From positions 124,001 through 188,000 of the forward strand of contig NZ_BSQF01000004.1 of the NCBI RefSeq assembly GCF_030268205.1: 64,000 bases of DNA, written 5' to 3'. The notes under the pieces were generated by a model. It made no database searches. It was not told the origin of the DNA and saw only the letters and a list, made by a program, of their open reading frames with translations. This document shows, piece by piece, positions 52,209-62,114 of this stretch (the first letter of the stretch is position 1; the number at the start of each line of letters is the position of its first letter). This DNA is from Allomuricauda sp. NBRC 101325 (GTDB lineage: Bacteria > Bacteroidota > Bacteroidia > Flavobacteriales > Flavobacteriaceae). The translations under genes were made by a program, and so were the position numbers.

Positions 52209-52240
52209 CAATATGAAGAAAGATTTGTACCATACAATAA

Positions 52241-52270
52241 AAAAAGCCCCTTTAAAAAGGGGTTTTTTAT
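52241..52270. terminator. bidirectional rho-independent terminator
   Basis: AAAAAAGCCCCTTT, 4-nt loop, AGGGGTTTTTT: A-run and T-run on opposite sides serve both the ABC unit (+) and the dehydrogenase unit (-). Confidence 0.88.
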
Positions 52271-52294
52271 TTGAAATTATTTTTGGTTCAGGAC

Positions 52295-52948
52295 CTAAAT
52301 GGACCAAGCCTTACCGCCTGTCAATGTCTGTAGGTCACCACAACCGATGTACTCACTTGGTACTGGCAAATAGGCCAGAACTTCTTCGCCAACGTATTCC
52401 GATGACTTGTAGGCCCAAGTGGCCAGATCCCGCAATTCGGTCGCAAATGAAAAACGTGAGATTTCCTCGTCAAGGGTTGCCGATCCACCTTCCGTGATGG
52501 CCTGCATATAGCTCATGATGGCCTCGAAATGCAGTTTCTCTTCGTCGTCGGAACGTTTTCTGAGGTAGGTCTGCAAAGCAGGCTCAATGTCCGCAGCTTC
52601 GATGTCCATGAGCGATGACTTGCCGGAATCGGCAAGCACCTTGCCGTAGAAGGCATCCATCTTCATCATTACAAAGTCCCTTTGCTCCAACGGCATTACC
52701 TCGTCCAGATAGGCATCGATAAAGGTGTGCACGTTCATTTCGGTGGCAGAGGGCGTATCTGTTTTAGGAAGGATCATGTCCAGGGTCTGAGCCAGGGCAT
52801 ATCCTTTTTCCTTATCGAGGAAACTGGGGGTCCATTCCGCAAAGGCAGGTTTGTCCTTACAACTGTTGAGCAGTGACAACAGGGTTGGGGTTGCCACGGC
52901 GTACCCGAAGGCCATCCCCATATTTTTGAGTGCTGATCTTCTTTCCAT
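52295..52948 (-). CDS. gluconate 2-dehydrogenase subunit 3-like, Tat lipoprotein
   Basis: 217 aa. The N-terminus E-R-R-S-A-L-K-N-M-G resembles a Tat signal (twin Arg), and L-L-N-S-C gives a lipobox (Cys near 30). The core matches the small third subunit of gluconate-2-dehydrogenase-type enzymes (D-M-I-L-P-K-T-D-T-P-S-A, T-F-I-D-A-Y-L-D-E). It helps export or assembly of the flavoprotein. One base overlaps the upstream GMC gene, so the two form one operon. Confidence 0.9.
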   Translation of the reverse strand: MERRSALKNMGMAFGYAVATPTLLSLLNSCKDKPAFAEWTPSFLDKEKGYALAQTLDMILPKTDTPSATEMNVHTFIDAYLDEVMPLEQRDFVMMKMDAFYGKVLADSGKSSLMDIEAADIEPALQTYLRKRSDDEEKLHFEAIMSYMQAITEGGSATLDEEISRFSFATELRDLATWAYKSSEYVGEEVLAYLPVPSEYIGCGDLQTLTGGKAWSI

Positions 52949-54666
52949 TAGATGTTTCCTTTTTTAAGTTCTTGAACGGCATGGTTGGCGGCTCTGGCCG
53001 TAAATGCCATATAGGTCAATGAAGGGTTCACACAACTGGCGGAGGCCATAAATGCCCCATCGGTCACATAAACGTTCTTACAGGCGTGAACTTGGTTGTA
53101 ACCATTCACTACTGATGTCTTTGGATCACGACCCATACGGGCAGTTCCCATTTCGTGGATTCCCAGACCAAGAGCTCCAGGATTGTCGTAAGGTTGAACA
53201 TCCCTTAAACCTGCTTTTTCCAACATTTCAACAGCTTGCTGCTTCATGTCCTCACGCATTTTCCACTCGTTTTCTTTAAATTCTGCATCAAAGGTCACTG
53301 TAGGCAATCCCCATTTGTCCAACTTATCATAATCCATGGTCATTCGGTTGTCCTCATATGGAAGTACTTCTCCAAAACCACCCATTCCGAACGTCCAGCC
53401 ACCTGGTTTCAACATGGCATCTTTGTAGTCTTTACCAAAGGATAGTTCGGAAACTGTTTCTTCCCAATTGCCTCTACTGGCACCACCTTGATAACCATAT
53501 CCTCTGATAAAGTCTTTCATATTGGAGTCACCGCCCAAGTTTCTAAATCTTGGCACATAAACACCACTTGGTTTTCTACCCTTGTAATATTTGTCTTCGA
53601 ATCCATCAAACTTGCCAGAAGCGCCCACACCTAAATGGTGGTCCATGATGTTTCTTCCCAATTGGTCAGAATCGTTGCCCAAACCAGTTGGGAACCTGTC
53701 GGATCTTGATTGCATCAAAATGGAAGTGGAAGCCATGGAAGAGGCGCAAAGGAAAATTACCTTGGCCTTGAATTCAAATGCCTCCTTGGTTTCCCTGTCG
53801 ATAACCTTAACTCCAGTGGCCAATTTGGTATCTGGGTCATAAATTACTTCGTGAACAATGGAATCTGGTCTCAAAGTCAGGTTTCCAGTTCTTTCCGCGG
53901 TAGGAAGGGTAGAGGAAACACTACTGAAGTATCCACCAAAAGGACATCCCCTGATACATCTATTTCTAAATTGGCAACGCACACGGCCGTCACCTTCAAA
54001 TTTTTTGTCACTGGTAATGTGGGCGGTTCTTCCTGCGGTAACCACACGACCATTAAATTTGTCCGCAACTTGTTCGCGGAAATGTTGCTCCACACAATTC
54101 AATTCCATCATGGGCTCAAAAATCCCATCTGGAAGTTGTGGAAGCCCTAAATTTTCTCCTGAAACGCCAATAAAGCTTTCAACTTTATCGTACCATGGGG
54201 CAATGTCCTTATAGCGAACGGGCCAATCAACGGCAATTCCGTCATTTTTATTGGCTTCGAAGTCGATATCGCTCCAACGGTAACTTTGGCGTCCCCACAT
54301 AATGGAACGACCACCAACATGGTAACCGCGCATCCAGTCGAAACGTTTGGTCTCGTTATAAGGGTGTTCCAAATCGTTTACGAACCAATGTTTGGAAGCT
54401 GCACTGGTGGTATATCCCGTTCTGGATTGTTTTTCTTGTTGCTTGATGTCTTCGCGGGTAGTGCTACCTGCATGGGGGAAATCCCAATCGTCCATATTGG
54501 CCGTAGGGTAGTCTTCGCGGTGTCTTACCATTGGGCCACGCTCCAGAACCAAGGTCTTAAGACCATTTTCACAGAGTTCCTTAGCTGCCCAACCACCACT
54601 GATTCCTGTTCCTACCACAATGGCATCATAGGACTCTTGTTCTTGGTTGTAATAAAATTTGCTCAT
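52948..54666 (-). CDS. GMC-family oxidoreductase (sugar/alcohol dehydrogenase)
   Basis: 572 aa. It binds FAD by the Rossmann motif V-V-G-T-G-I-S-G-G-W-A-A-K-E near the start; G-R-S-I-M-W-G-R-Q is typical of GMC enzymes. The active-site His is expected in G-I-H-E-M-G-T-A-R-M-G. No signal peptide is seen, but the partner has a Tat signal, so the pair may cross the membrane as a folded complex. It oxidises an alcohol or sugar aldehyde, passing electrons to the envelope chain. It lies divergent from the fucosidase gene and might use released sugars. Confidence 0.92.
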   Translation of the reverse strand: MSKFYYNQEQESYDAIVVGTGISGGWAAKELCENGLKTLVLERGPMVRHREDYPTANMDDWDFPHAGSTTREDIKQQEKQSRTGYTTSAASKHWFVNDLEHPYNETKRFDWMRGYHVGGRSIMWGRQSYRWSDIDFEANKNDGIAVDWPVRYKDIAPWYDKVESFIGVSGENLGLPQLPDGIFEPMMELNCVEQHFREQVADKFNGRVVTAGRTAHITSDKKFEGDGRVRCQFRNRCIRGCPFGGYFSSVSSTLPTAERTGNLTLRPDSIVHEVIYDPDTKLATGVKVIDRETKEAFEFKAKVIFLCASSMASTSILMQSRSDRFPTGLGNDSDQLGRNIMDHHLGVGASGKFDGFEDKYYKGRKPSGVYVPRFRNLGGDSNMKDFIRGYGYQGGASRGNWEETVSELSFGKDYKDAMLKPGGWTFGMGGFGEVLPYEDNRMTMDYDKLDKWGLPTVTFDAEFKENEWKMREDMKQQAVEMLEKAGLRDVQPYDNPGALGLGIHEMGTARMGRDPKTSVVNGYNQVHACKNVYVTDGAFMASASCVNPSLTYMAFTARAANHAVQELKKGNI

Positions 54667-54864
54667 TAGTTTAGTTATTAAAGGTGTAATATATCAATTT
54701 CTCAACGGTTTTTTTCAATTCTCCGAGGCATTAACATTATCCTTTTTGATGAATTTTGAGTTGAAGCAATGAGATGGGGATGGTTTAAAAACTTAATTTA
54801 TAAACCAGTAAGGTGGTAGTGCAAGGATTATTTTTATCTTGATGCAATTATAACTGAACTCAAA

Positions 54865-56322
54865 GTGATTAGAAATTTTAACAGAACCCTAGCCCTTTTT
54901 GCGATTTTAATCGCATTTTCTTGTCAAAAAAAAGAGAAAGTAAGCCCACCTGAACCTTTTGGGGCCTTGCCTTCACAAGAACAGTTGGATTGGTACAAAA
55001 TGGAAATGAATGCCTTTATCCATTTTACCATCAACACCTTTACAGACAAAGAATGGGGGTATGGAGATGAATCCCCTGAACTATTTAATCCTACCGCTTT
55101 TGACGCCAATCAATGGATGCAAACATTAAAAGAAGCCGGATTTAAAGGTGTAGTGTTAACTGCTAAACACCACGATGGATTTGCACTTTGGCCATCTGAA
55201 TATACTGAGCATTCCATTAAAAACAGTCCGTTTGAATCAGGAAATGGGGATATTGTAAGGTCCGTTTCCGAAGCAGCGGCAGAACAAGGTCTTAAATTTG
55301 GCGTTTATCTCTCTCCCTGGGATAGAAATAGAGCGGATTATGGACAGTCCTCCTACATTACATATTATAGAAATCAGTTAAAGGAGTTGTTCACTGGTTA
55401 TGGACCCGTATTTGAAATGTGGTTTGATGGTGCTAACGGTGGCGATGGGTATTATGGAGGTGCCAACGAAGAACGAACCATTGATAGACAAACCTATTAC
55501 GATTGGCCAACTACTTTAAAGATGGTCGATTCCATGCAACCGCCCGTCTTGTTTTTTAGTGATGCAGGCCCTGATCTGCGTTGGGTTGGAAATGAAAAAG
55601 GAATCGGAGGAACTACCCACTGGAATACCATAACTCCAGATACTTTGTTTGCGGGTAAATTCGGAATTGAAGACTTGTTGCAGCATGGCACTCCTGGAGG
55701 GACCGATTGGATTCCAGCAGAGGTAAATGTTTCCATTCGTCCAGGCTGGTTTTATCATGAATCGCAGGATAGTTTGGTTCGCACTCCAGAAAATTTGTTT
55801 GAACGTTATCTAACATCTGTTGGAAGAGGTTCTACGTGGTTGCTCAATATTCCTCCAGACAAGCGCGGACTTTTTCATAAGAACGATGTAAAGGCTCTAA
55901 AAGGATTCAAAAAGATTTTGGATAGTGTTTTTAAAGTTGATTTGGCCCAAAACACATCGGTAACATCTAGTTCTTTTAGAGGAAACAGCCCAGCATATGC
56001 ACCCGAAAATCTAATTGATGGTAATGATCAAACCTACTGGGCAACAGATGATGCAATTACCCAAGCTTCCTTTGAATTGGAATGGGATGAGGAAAAAGAA
56101 ATCAACTATTTGGTGTTTCAGGAACATATAGCACTCGGGCAACGCGTGGCAAAGTTCGATGTTTATGCTTGGAACAATGAGCAATGGGAAAAGATAGCTT
56201 CTGAAACCACCATTGGCAATAAACGCATATTGCCCTTGAATGGCATTTCAACCTCAAAATTAAAGGTTGAGATCACTGATGCTTTGGCTTGCCCCTTGAT
56301 TTCGAATGTGGAAGTCTTTTAA
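54865..56322 (+). CDS. alpha-L-fucosidase (GH29) lipoprotein with C-terminal F5/8 C domain
   Basis: 485 aa, starting at GTG (54865). SPII signal (L-I-A-F-S-C). The GH29 barrel spans about residues 38-345; F-I-H-F-T-I-N-T-F and V-V-L-T-A-K-H-H-D-G-F-A-L-W are diagnostic. The nucleophile should be Asp188 in E-M-W-F-D-G-A. The C-terminal 115 residues (A-P-E-N-L-I-D-G-N-D-Q-T-Y-W) form an F5/8-type carbohydrate-binding domain. It removes fucose from glycans at the cell surface. It is followed after 250 bp by the sulfatases, so together they would attack a fucose- and sulfate-containing polysaccharide such as fucoidan (inferred). Confidence 0.93.
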   Translation: MIRNFNRTLALFAILIAFSCQKKEKVSPPEPFGALPSQEQLDWYKMEMNAFIHFTINTFTDKEWGYGDESPELFNPTAFDANQWMQTLKEAGFKGVVLTAKHHDGFALWPSEYTEHSIKNSPFESGNGDIVRSVSEAAAEQGLKFGVYLSPWDRNRADYGQSSYITYYRNQLKELFTGYGPVFEMWFDGANGGDGYYGGANEERTIDRQTYYDWPTTLKMVDSMQPPVLFFSDAGPDLRWVGNEKGIGGTTHWNTITPDTLFAGKFGIEDLLQHGTPGGTDWIPAEVNVSIRPGWFYHESQDSLVRTPENLFERYLTSVGRGSTWLLNIPPDKRGLFHKNDVKALKGFKKILDSVFKVDLAQNTSVTSSSFRGNSPAYAPENLIDGNDQTYWATDDAITQASFELEWDEEKEINYLVFQEHIALGQRVAKFDVYAWNNEQWEKIASETTIGNKRILPLNGISTSKLKVEITDALACPLISNVEVF

Positions 56323-56573
56323 GTTACTTTTCTTGGTTAATTAATCTTGGTGATTTCAATTAATGACATCAAGAATACCCTAATTATCATTTTGGGACAT
56401 TTGTATAAATTTTGACATTTTTAATCATAATATGTTGGTTATTTAACATTAAGTGTTGGTTAATCAGCAATAATTTCCTACATTCATAATAATTACGCTT
56501 CCCCCGATAGCTGTGTTTTATAGGGCCAACTGATTGGTCTCCATATAGAAACCTTAATATTTAATGCACTATC

Positions 56574-58136
56574 ATGAAGTCAAAGATTACCTTTTTAATG
56601 ATTCTAGTGGGGGGAATTATATTTGCCTCTGCCCAAGACAAACCCAACATTTTAGTAATAATGGTCGATGATGTAGCGCCAAATTCACTTGGGGCTTACA
56701 CTATGGGAATGCAATATCCCACACCAAACATCGATCGTATTGCCAAGGAAGGGGCCTTGTTTACCGATCACTATTCCCAACCCAGTTGTACAGCGGGAAG
56801 GGCAGCATTTATTACGGGACAAAAGCCTGTAAGAACGGGATTGACCACCGTAGGGCAGCCAGGTAATCCACTCGGATTGAAAAAGGAAGATCCTACATTG
56901 GCCGAATTGTTGAAACCACTAGGGTATATGACAGGTCAATTTGGTAAAAACCACTTGGGTGACCGTAACGAGCATTTGCCCACCGTTCATGGCTTCGATG
57001 AATTTTTTGGAAATCTATACCATTTAAATGTCTCAGAAGAAGAGGAGCAAGCCGATTACCCAAAAAGTAAAGAGTTTTATGAAAAATACGGTCCACGTGG
57101 CATTATTAAATCTTATGCTTCCGACACCTATGATGCTACCGAAGATCCAAGGTTTGGTGTTATTGGAAAACAAAAAGTGACTGATATTGGCAAATTGACT
57201 TCCAAGCGAATGGAAACCTTCGATGATGAATTGGTTGCCTTATCAAAAGACTTCATGAAACGTGCCAAGGATGCCAACAAACCCTTTTTTATATGGCATG
57301 CCACTAGCCGAATGCATGTGTATACCCATTTAAAAGAAGAATCCAGAAACTTGGCGACTCCGATAAGTACCGACATGGACCTTTTTGGGTCTGGTTTAAT
57401 GGAACATGATGGACAAGTTGGTGAGTTGTTGGATTATTTGGAGGAATTGGGAGTTGATGACAATACCATCGTAATCTATACCACAGACAACGGTCCAGAG
57501 CAAAGTACTTTTCCACATGCGGGAGTAACCATGTTTCGAGGTGAAAAAATGACCACTTACGAAGGAGGGGTGCGTTCCCCATTTTTGGTGAGATGGCCAG
57601 ATAAAATACCTGCAGGATTGGTAAGAAATGGTATTTCGGCCCACGAAGACGTGCTACCTACCCTAATGGCGGCAGTAGGTAATTCAAGTATTAAAGATGA
57701 GTTGAAAAAAGGCAAAAAAATCGGGGACATGACCTATAAGGTCTATATTGATGGGTTTGATAACTTGGATTATTGGACTGGAAAAGCAGATAAATCGGCC
57801 AGAAATTATTTCTTCTATTACTATGAATCTGGTTTAACAGCCATGAGAGTAGGACCATGGAAAATGCACTTTGCCACCAAGGAGCGCTATTTTGATGATA
57901 TGGTTTCCCATACCATGCCGCAATTGTTCAATTTGCGCAAGGACCCATTTGAAAAATATGATGACATTACCGGTTTTCATTTGATTATGGAAAAATCTTG
58001 GGTAATGCAGCCAGCCATTGGTTTGTTGAACGAACACCTATCCACTTTTAAAGACTTCCCCCCACGTCAAGCAGCGGCATCTTTGGACATCAATAAAGCC
58101 ATTGAGGCCATATTGAAATCGGATACAAGAAAGTAA
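56574..58136 (+). CDS. S1-family sulfatase 1
   Basis: 520 aa with an SPI signal (1-20, ending FASAQ). The formylglycine site is Cys72 in P-S-C-T-A-G-R-A. Metal residues are D32-D33 (V-D-D) and D-N-G-P (T-T-D-N-G-P-E-Q). It hydrolyses sulfate esters, probably on polysaccharides, in the periplasm. It is about half identical to the next gene; both have K-N-H-L-G-D and the V-H-G-F-D-E-F-F-G-N-L-Y loop, the latter typical of one arylsulfatase subfamily. The 43-bp spacing makes a two-gene unit. Maturation needs an FGE, found at 62115. Confidence 0.93.
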   Translation: MKSKITFLMILVGGIIFASAQDKPNILVIMVDDVAPNSLGAYTMGMQYPTPNIDRIAKEGALFTDHYSQPSCTAGRAAFITGQKPVRTGLTTVGQPGNPLGLKKEDPTLAELLKPLGYMTGQFGKNHLGDRNEHLPTVHGFDEFFGNLYHLNVSEEEEQADYPKSKEFYEKYGPRGIIKSYASDTYDATEDPRFGVIGKQKVTDIGKLTSKRMETFDDELVALSKDFMKRAKDANKPFFIWHATSRMHVYTHLKEESRNLATPISTDMDLFGSGLMEHDGQVGELLDYLEELGVDDNTIVIYTTDNGPEQSTFPHAGVTMFRGEKMTTYEGGVRSPFLVRWPDKIPAGLVRNGISAHEDVLPTLMAAVGNSSIKDELKKGKKIGDMTYKVYIDGFDNLDYWTGKADKSARNYFFYYYESGLTAMRVGPWKMHFATKERYFDDMVSHTMPQLFNLRKDPFEKYDDITGFHLIMEKSWVMQPAIGLLNEHLSTFKDFPPRQAAASLDINKAIEAILKSDTRK

Positions 58137-58179
58137 ATACTAAAATTCTTAAATACTTTAATACTTTAATTTCAACCTT

Positions 58180-59724
58180 ATGAAAATGAAAATTTTACCT
58201 GTTTTGGCATTCCTGTCCATCGGAATAGCTTTTGCCCAAAACAAAGACAAACCCAACATTCTTATAATTTTCCCTGATGATGTAGGGTGGAGTAATGTAA
58301 GTGCGTATGGTAACGGAGTTATGGGATATACCACCCCGAACATAGACCGTATTGCAGAACAAGGGGTTAAGTTTACGGAGCATTATGCGCAGCCCAGTTG
58401 TACTGCAGGGCGTGCAGCATTGATTACAGGTCAATATCCCATTAGAAGTGGGATGACAACCGTAGGTAGACCTGGAGGACCGTTAGGCTTAAAAAAGGAA
58501 AGCCCAACCTTGGCTGAGGTGCTCAAAGAGCAAGGGTATGCTACAGGTCAATTTGGAAAAAACCATTTAGGAGACCTTAATTCACACCTTCCAACAGTAC
58601 ATGGTTTCGATGAGTTTTTTGGGAACCTTTATCACTTGAACACTCAAGAAGAATATCAACAAAAGGATTACCCCCAAGACCCTGAATTCTTTAAAAAGTA
58701 TGGAACCCGTGGTGTTTTGCATACCTATGCCACCAATACGGATGATACCACCGTAGATCCACGTTTTGGAAAAGTGGGCAAACAAAGAATTGAGGATACT
58801 GGTCAACTTTCAAAAGAAAGAATGGAAACCGTTGATGAAGAGTTTATGGCAGCTTCCATCGATTTTATAAAAAGAGCCCAAGATGATGACAAGCCATATT
58901 TTGTATGGTTTAATCCCAGCAGAATGCACATGTTTACCCATTTAAAACCTGAGAATCGTTATTTGGCTTTGCCCTATACCACAGAACACGATTTTTATGG
59001 CAGTGGTATGATGGAACACGATATGATGGTTGGGGAAATGCTTAAAAAACTTGAGGAAATGGGAGCGTTGGAAAATACCATTGTTATTTATTCAACAGAC
59101 AATGGTCCAGAGCACAGTGCTAGAACCCATGGTGGTACCACTCCTTTCCGTGGCGAAAAAATGACCACTTATGAAGGTGGGGTTCGGGTTCCGATGATTG
59201 TAATGTGGAAAGACAAGATTCCAGCAGGTAAAACCCTTAGAGGTATACAATCACACATGGATATTTTTACCACCTTGGCAGCAGCTGCGGGTGTGCCCAA
59301 TGTTGCCGATAAAATGATGAAAGAAAGAAAGCAATACATCGATGGTGTTAACAACCTTGATTATTGGTTGGGCAAATCAGATGAAAGTAATCGAGATAAT
59401 TATATTTATTATCATGAATCGGATATTCGGGCAATTAGGGTAAGGCAGTGGAAATTGAATTTCCAGACCAGTGAGGATTATTATGCTCCATACATAAAGC
59501 ACAAATTCCCTATCATGTACAATTTACATTTTGACCCGTATGAAAGTTTCGAGAGCACAACGGATAGATCGGATATTATCCAAAGGAAACAGTTCCTAAA
59601 CGAACCTGTTCAAGAAATTCTTGGAGAGCATATTAAAACGCTACAAGATTATCCGCCTGTACAAAAAGCAGCTACTCTTGACTTTTCGGAGTTGGTAAAA
59701 CAATTACAGGCTGGCAAGCAGTAA
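58180..59724 (+). CDS. S1-family sulfatase 2
   Basis: 514 aa with a signal peptide (1-19, ending AFAQ). The C-T-A-G-R signature has the modified Cys at 74, metal residues D33-D34 and D-N-G-P-E-H, and the same K-N-H-L-G-D as sulfatase 1. Different surface loops suggest another position or sugar. A clean terminator (59738-59769) closes the unit. I infer joint action with the fucosidase on a marine sulfated glycan; no SusC/SusD pair is in the window. Confidence 0.93.
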   Translation: MKMKILPVLAFLSIGIAFAQNKDKPNILIIFPDDVGWSNVSAYGNGVMGYTTPNIDRIAEQGVKFTEHYAQPSCTAGRAALITGQYPIRSGMTTVGRPGGPLGLKKESPTLAEVLKEQGYATGQFGKNHLGDLNSHLPTVHGFDEFFGNLYHLNTQEEYQQKDYPQDPEFFKKYGTRGVLHTYATNTDDTTVDPRFGKVGKQRIEDTGQLSKERMETVDEEFMAASIDFIKRAQDDDKPYFVWFNPSRMHMFTHLKPENRYLALPYTTEHDFYGSGMMEHDMMVGEMLKKLEEMGALENTIVIYSTDNGPEHSARTHGGTTPFRGEKMTTYEGGVRVPMIVMWKDKIPAGKTLRGIQSHMDIFTTLAAAAGVPNVADKMMKERKQYIDGVNNLDYWLGKSDESNRDNYIYYHESDIRAIRVRQWKLNFQTSEDYYAPYIKHKFPIMYNLHFDPYESFESTTDRSDIIQRKQFLNEPVQEILGEHIKTLQDYPPVQKAATLDFSELVKQLQAGKQ

Positions 59725-59737
59725 AATAAAAATTTAG

Positions 59738-59773
59738 AATGGCTTTTGGTAAACTTGCCAAAAGCCATTTTTA
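59738..59773 (+). terminator. rho-independent terminator after sulfatase 2
   Basis: Perfect 12-bp stem AATGGCTTTTGG / CCAAAAGCCATT with an 8-nt loop and a following run of Ts. Confidence 0.88.
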
Positions 59774-59824
59774 AATGTATATGTAAGCAAATTTTATGTT
59801 CTATGATATGATGATTTTAATGAG

Positions 59825-60385
59825 ATGCCTACTGTAGATGTAAAGAAAACCTTCGTGCCATTTTTTGTTTTGATCTTGATGGCTACTCTTGCTTTTGGCC
59901 AAAAAGATATCGAAAGTGAAGTGATGGAAGCGTTCAATCGCCATGAAATTGGTGCCTTGCTTTCCCATACCCATATGAGGGCAGGTGAAGTGGAAGGTGA
60001 ATCAAGAAAAAGGTTGTCCTTGCCTTCATTTTCAATTTTTTACAACTTTCATATCGATCCTAAATGGTCCGTTGGTTTGCATACCGATTTTGTGGCGGAA
60101 CAATTTGTTGCCCAATCTTTGGGCGGTGGAAAATCCATTGAAAGGGAACGCCCGATCGCACCTGCCCTAATGGTCGGGTTCAAACCTGGAGAGCATTTTA
60201 CGTTTTTGGTGGGTGGTGGAGCAGATATAGACCCAGAAGAAACCTTGGGACTCATCCGAATCGATTCCGAATATGGTTTGGAACTGGGTAACGAATGGGA
60301 GTTTATAGTGGCCTTGGGTTACGATATTCGAATAGATGCCTTCGATTCATTTCAATTGGGTCTTGGTGTGTCCAAAAGATTTTAA
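59825..60385 (+). CDS. exported beta-barrel-like protein, 186 aa
   Basis: Signal peptide at about residues 10-25 (ends AFGQ). Then a barrel-like array: FSIFYNFHIDPKWSVGLHTDFVAEQFV, A-L-M-V-G-F-K-P-G-E-H-F-T-F-L-V-G-G-G-A-D-I and a C-terminal F-Q-L-G-L-G-V-S-K-R-F ending in Phe, as expected for an outer-membrane protein. I do not know its function. It is the first gene of a unit with HAD, barrel and FGE genes (spaced 9, 17 and 26 bp). Confidence 0.7.
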   Translation: MPTVDVKKTFVPFFVLILMATLAFGQKDIESEVMEAFNRHEIGALLSHTHMRAGEVEGESRKRLSLPSFSIFYNFHIDPKWSVGLHTDFVAEQFVAQSLGGGKSIERERPIAPALMVGFKPGEHFTFLVGGGADIDPEETLGLIRIDSEYGLELGNEWEFIVALGYDIRIDAFDSFQLGLGVSKRF

Positions 60386-60394
60386 TCCTATCCT

Positions 60395-61390
60395 ATGAAT
60401 TTGAAAATTACACTTGCATGTTTTGTATCAGGAGTTTTAATGCTTTCATGCAAAGAAGGTTACACCGAAAAAACTATTGACCCGTTACCCACTTTTAACG
60501 AGGCAAAGTCTAAAAGCGAAATTATTGCTTTTGTTTCATCGGTTACCGACCCTTCAAATCCCAATTTTGTGGAGCCCAAGGACAGAATAGTTTGTTTTGA
60601 TAATGATGGGACCTTATGGGCAGAACAACCGTTGCCATCCCAAATATTCTTTGTGTTCGATAAAGTGAAAGAATTGGCGCAAACCAATCCAAAATTCATA
60701 ACAGAAAGTCCATACAAAGAAGTATTGGCCAATGATATTGAAGGCATTTTAAAAGTGGATAAGGCAAAAACCATTGCCATGATCGGTAAAGTGGATTCAT
60801 TGTATCACACAGATTATGACACAACCGTTGATAGTTGGCTTAAAAATGCCAAACATCCCTATCTAAAACGACCTTATGATAAAACAATTTATCAACCCAT
60901 GATGGAGTTGTTGGACTATTTACGGGAAAATGAATTTACCATCTATATTGTTTCAGGCGGTGGAACCAATTTTATGCGCGCATGGCAGCCTGAGTTGTAC
61001 AACATTGATAAAAACTACATTGTAGGCTCCACTTTTAAAACAGAAACGGTTCAACAGGAAGATTCCATAGCGGTGCTACCCACTTCCGAGTTCGATTTTT
61101 ACGATGACCATATGGGAAAAGTGATCAGCATTCAAAAAATTATTGGGAAAAAACCTATTATGGTCGTAGGCAATTCCGATGGGGATTTGGAGATGATGGA
61201 ATTTGCCGATACCGATAACCCCCATGCAACCTTGATGGTATATGTACTTCATTCAGATGGGGAAAGAGAGTTCTTGTATAATGAAAAAACGCCCATGGGA
61301 CGTTTGGAAAAGGGATGGGAAGTCGCTCAACGCAAAGGGTGGACTATTATTGATATGAAAAAGGACTGGAAAGAAGTCTTTGTGGAATAG
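60395..61390 (+). CDS. HAD-superfamily phosphatase lipoprotein
   Basis: 331 aa with SPII (V-L-M-L-S-C, Cys 19). HAD motif I is F-D-N-D-G-T-L-W-A-E-Q-P (nucleophile Asp); motif II is S-G-G-G-T-N-F; the later loop V-V-G-N-S-D-G-D-L-E-M holds the metal Asp. It is a phosphoserine-phosphatase-like member with an alpha-helical cap, acting outside the inner membrane. In marine Bacteroidota, such HAD lipoproteins recur next to sulfatases and FGE-like genes. The 9-bp and 17-bp gaps place it firmly in the operon. Confidence 0.88.
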   Translation: MNLKITLACFVSGVLMLSCKEGYTEKTIDPLPTFNEAKSKSEIIAFVSSVTDPSNPNFVEPKDRIVCFDNDGTLWAEQPLPSQIFFVFDKVKELAQTNPKFITESPYKEVLANDIEGILKVDKAKTIAMIGKVDSLYHTDYDTTVDSWLKNAKHPYLKRPYDKTIYQPMMELLDYLRENEFTIYIVSGGGTNFMRAWQPELYNIDKNYIVGSTFKTETVQQEDSIAVLPTSEFDFYDDHMGKVISIQKIIGKKPIMVVGNSDGDLEMMEFADTDNPHATLMVYVLHSDGEREFLYNEKTPMGRLEKGWEVAQRKGWTIIDMKKDWKEVFVE

Positions 61391-61407
61391 CAAATTCATC
61401 GAACAAA

Positions 61408-62088
61408 ATGAACACTATGAAAAATTCAAAGAAAATTAAGTTGCTATTGGCGACCCTGTTTTTAAGTGCAGCAGGGGTATTTGCCCAAGAGAATTTTTTT
61501 GGGGATATAGGCGTCACAAAAAACCTGACCAGTTCAACGGAGTGGAATCAGTCTGTGTATGGTCACTTCAAACATTTTTTTTCAGAAGATGGATGGTACC
61601 GCTTCGGCGCCAGTTATACCCTGACCCGAAATGTGAAGAATTGGGGCATTCAAGCAGGATTGCTTACCGAACGCACCTTTGATGATAGCATAGACAACTA
61701 CTGGGAAATTAGGCCTTGGGTAGGCTTGACCCTTAGCAATGATATTTCTTCAAAATTGAAGTTCCAACAATTCTTTAAGTTCGAATGGCGTAATTTACTT
61801 TTTGCAGGCGACTTGGAAAATCAGAGTACTACAAGAACGAGGTATAAAATAATGCCTGTGTACGATGTGGGCAATAATTGGTCGGTGTATACCAGTTACG
61901 AATGGTATATCCAGCCCAATACCGATTTAGGGGCTCGATTTATTAATTCAAGGGAATGGAATCTTGGCTTTAACAAGAAAATGGAAAAATTTACCTTAAA
62001 TTTCAATTATACCAGGGAAAGGTTCAACGAGGTTGTATTGTCCGATGCCACCAAGGGAAATACCTTTTCGATCACCTTTATCTTTTGA
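61408..62088 (+). CDS. outer-membrane barrel, DUF2490-like
   Basis: 226 aa with a signal peptide (ending GVFAQ). Every second residue in many segments is aromatic or hydrophobic. W-Y-R-F-G-A-S-Y-T-L-T-R-N, R-P-W-V-G-L-T and a terminal S-I-T-F-I-F (Phe at the end) are typical of a ten- to twelve-stranded barrel of the DUF2490 kind. It may be a porin or an assembly factor for oligosaccharides. It lies between the HAD and the FGE genes. Confidence 0.75.
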   Translation: MNTMKNSKKIKLLLATLFLSAAGVFAQENFFGDIGVTKNLTSSTEWNQSVYGHFKHFFSEDGWYRFGASYTLTRNVKNWGIQAGLLTERTFDDSIDNYWEIRPWVGLTLSNDISSKLKFQQFFKFEWRNLLFAGDLENQSTTRTRYKIMPVYDVGNNWSVYTSYEWYIQPNTDLGARFINSREWNLGFNKKMEKFTLNFNYTRERFNEVVLSDATKGNTFSITFIF

Positions 62089-62114
62089 AAAATTAAAACA
62101 TAAAATTTCACTTT

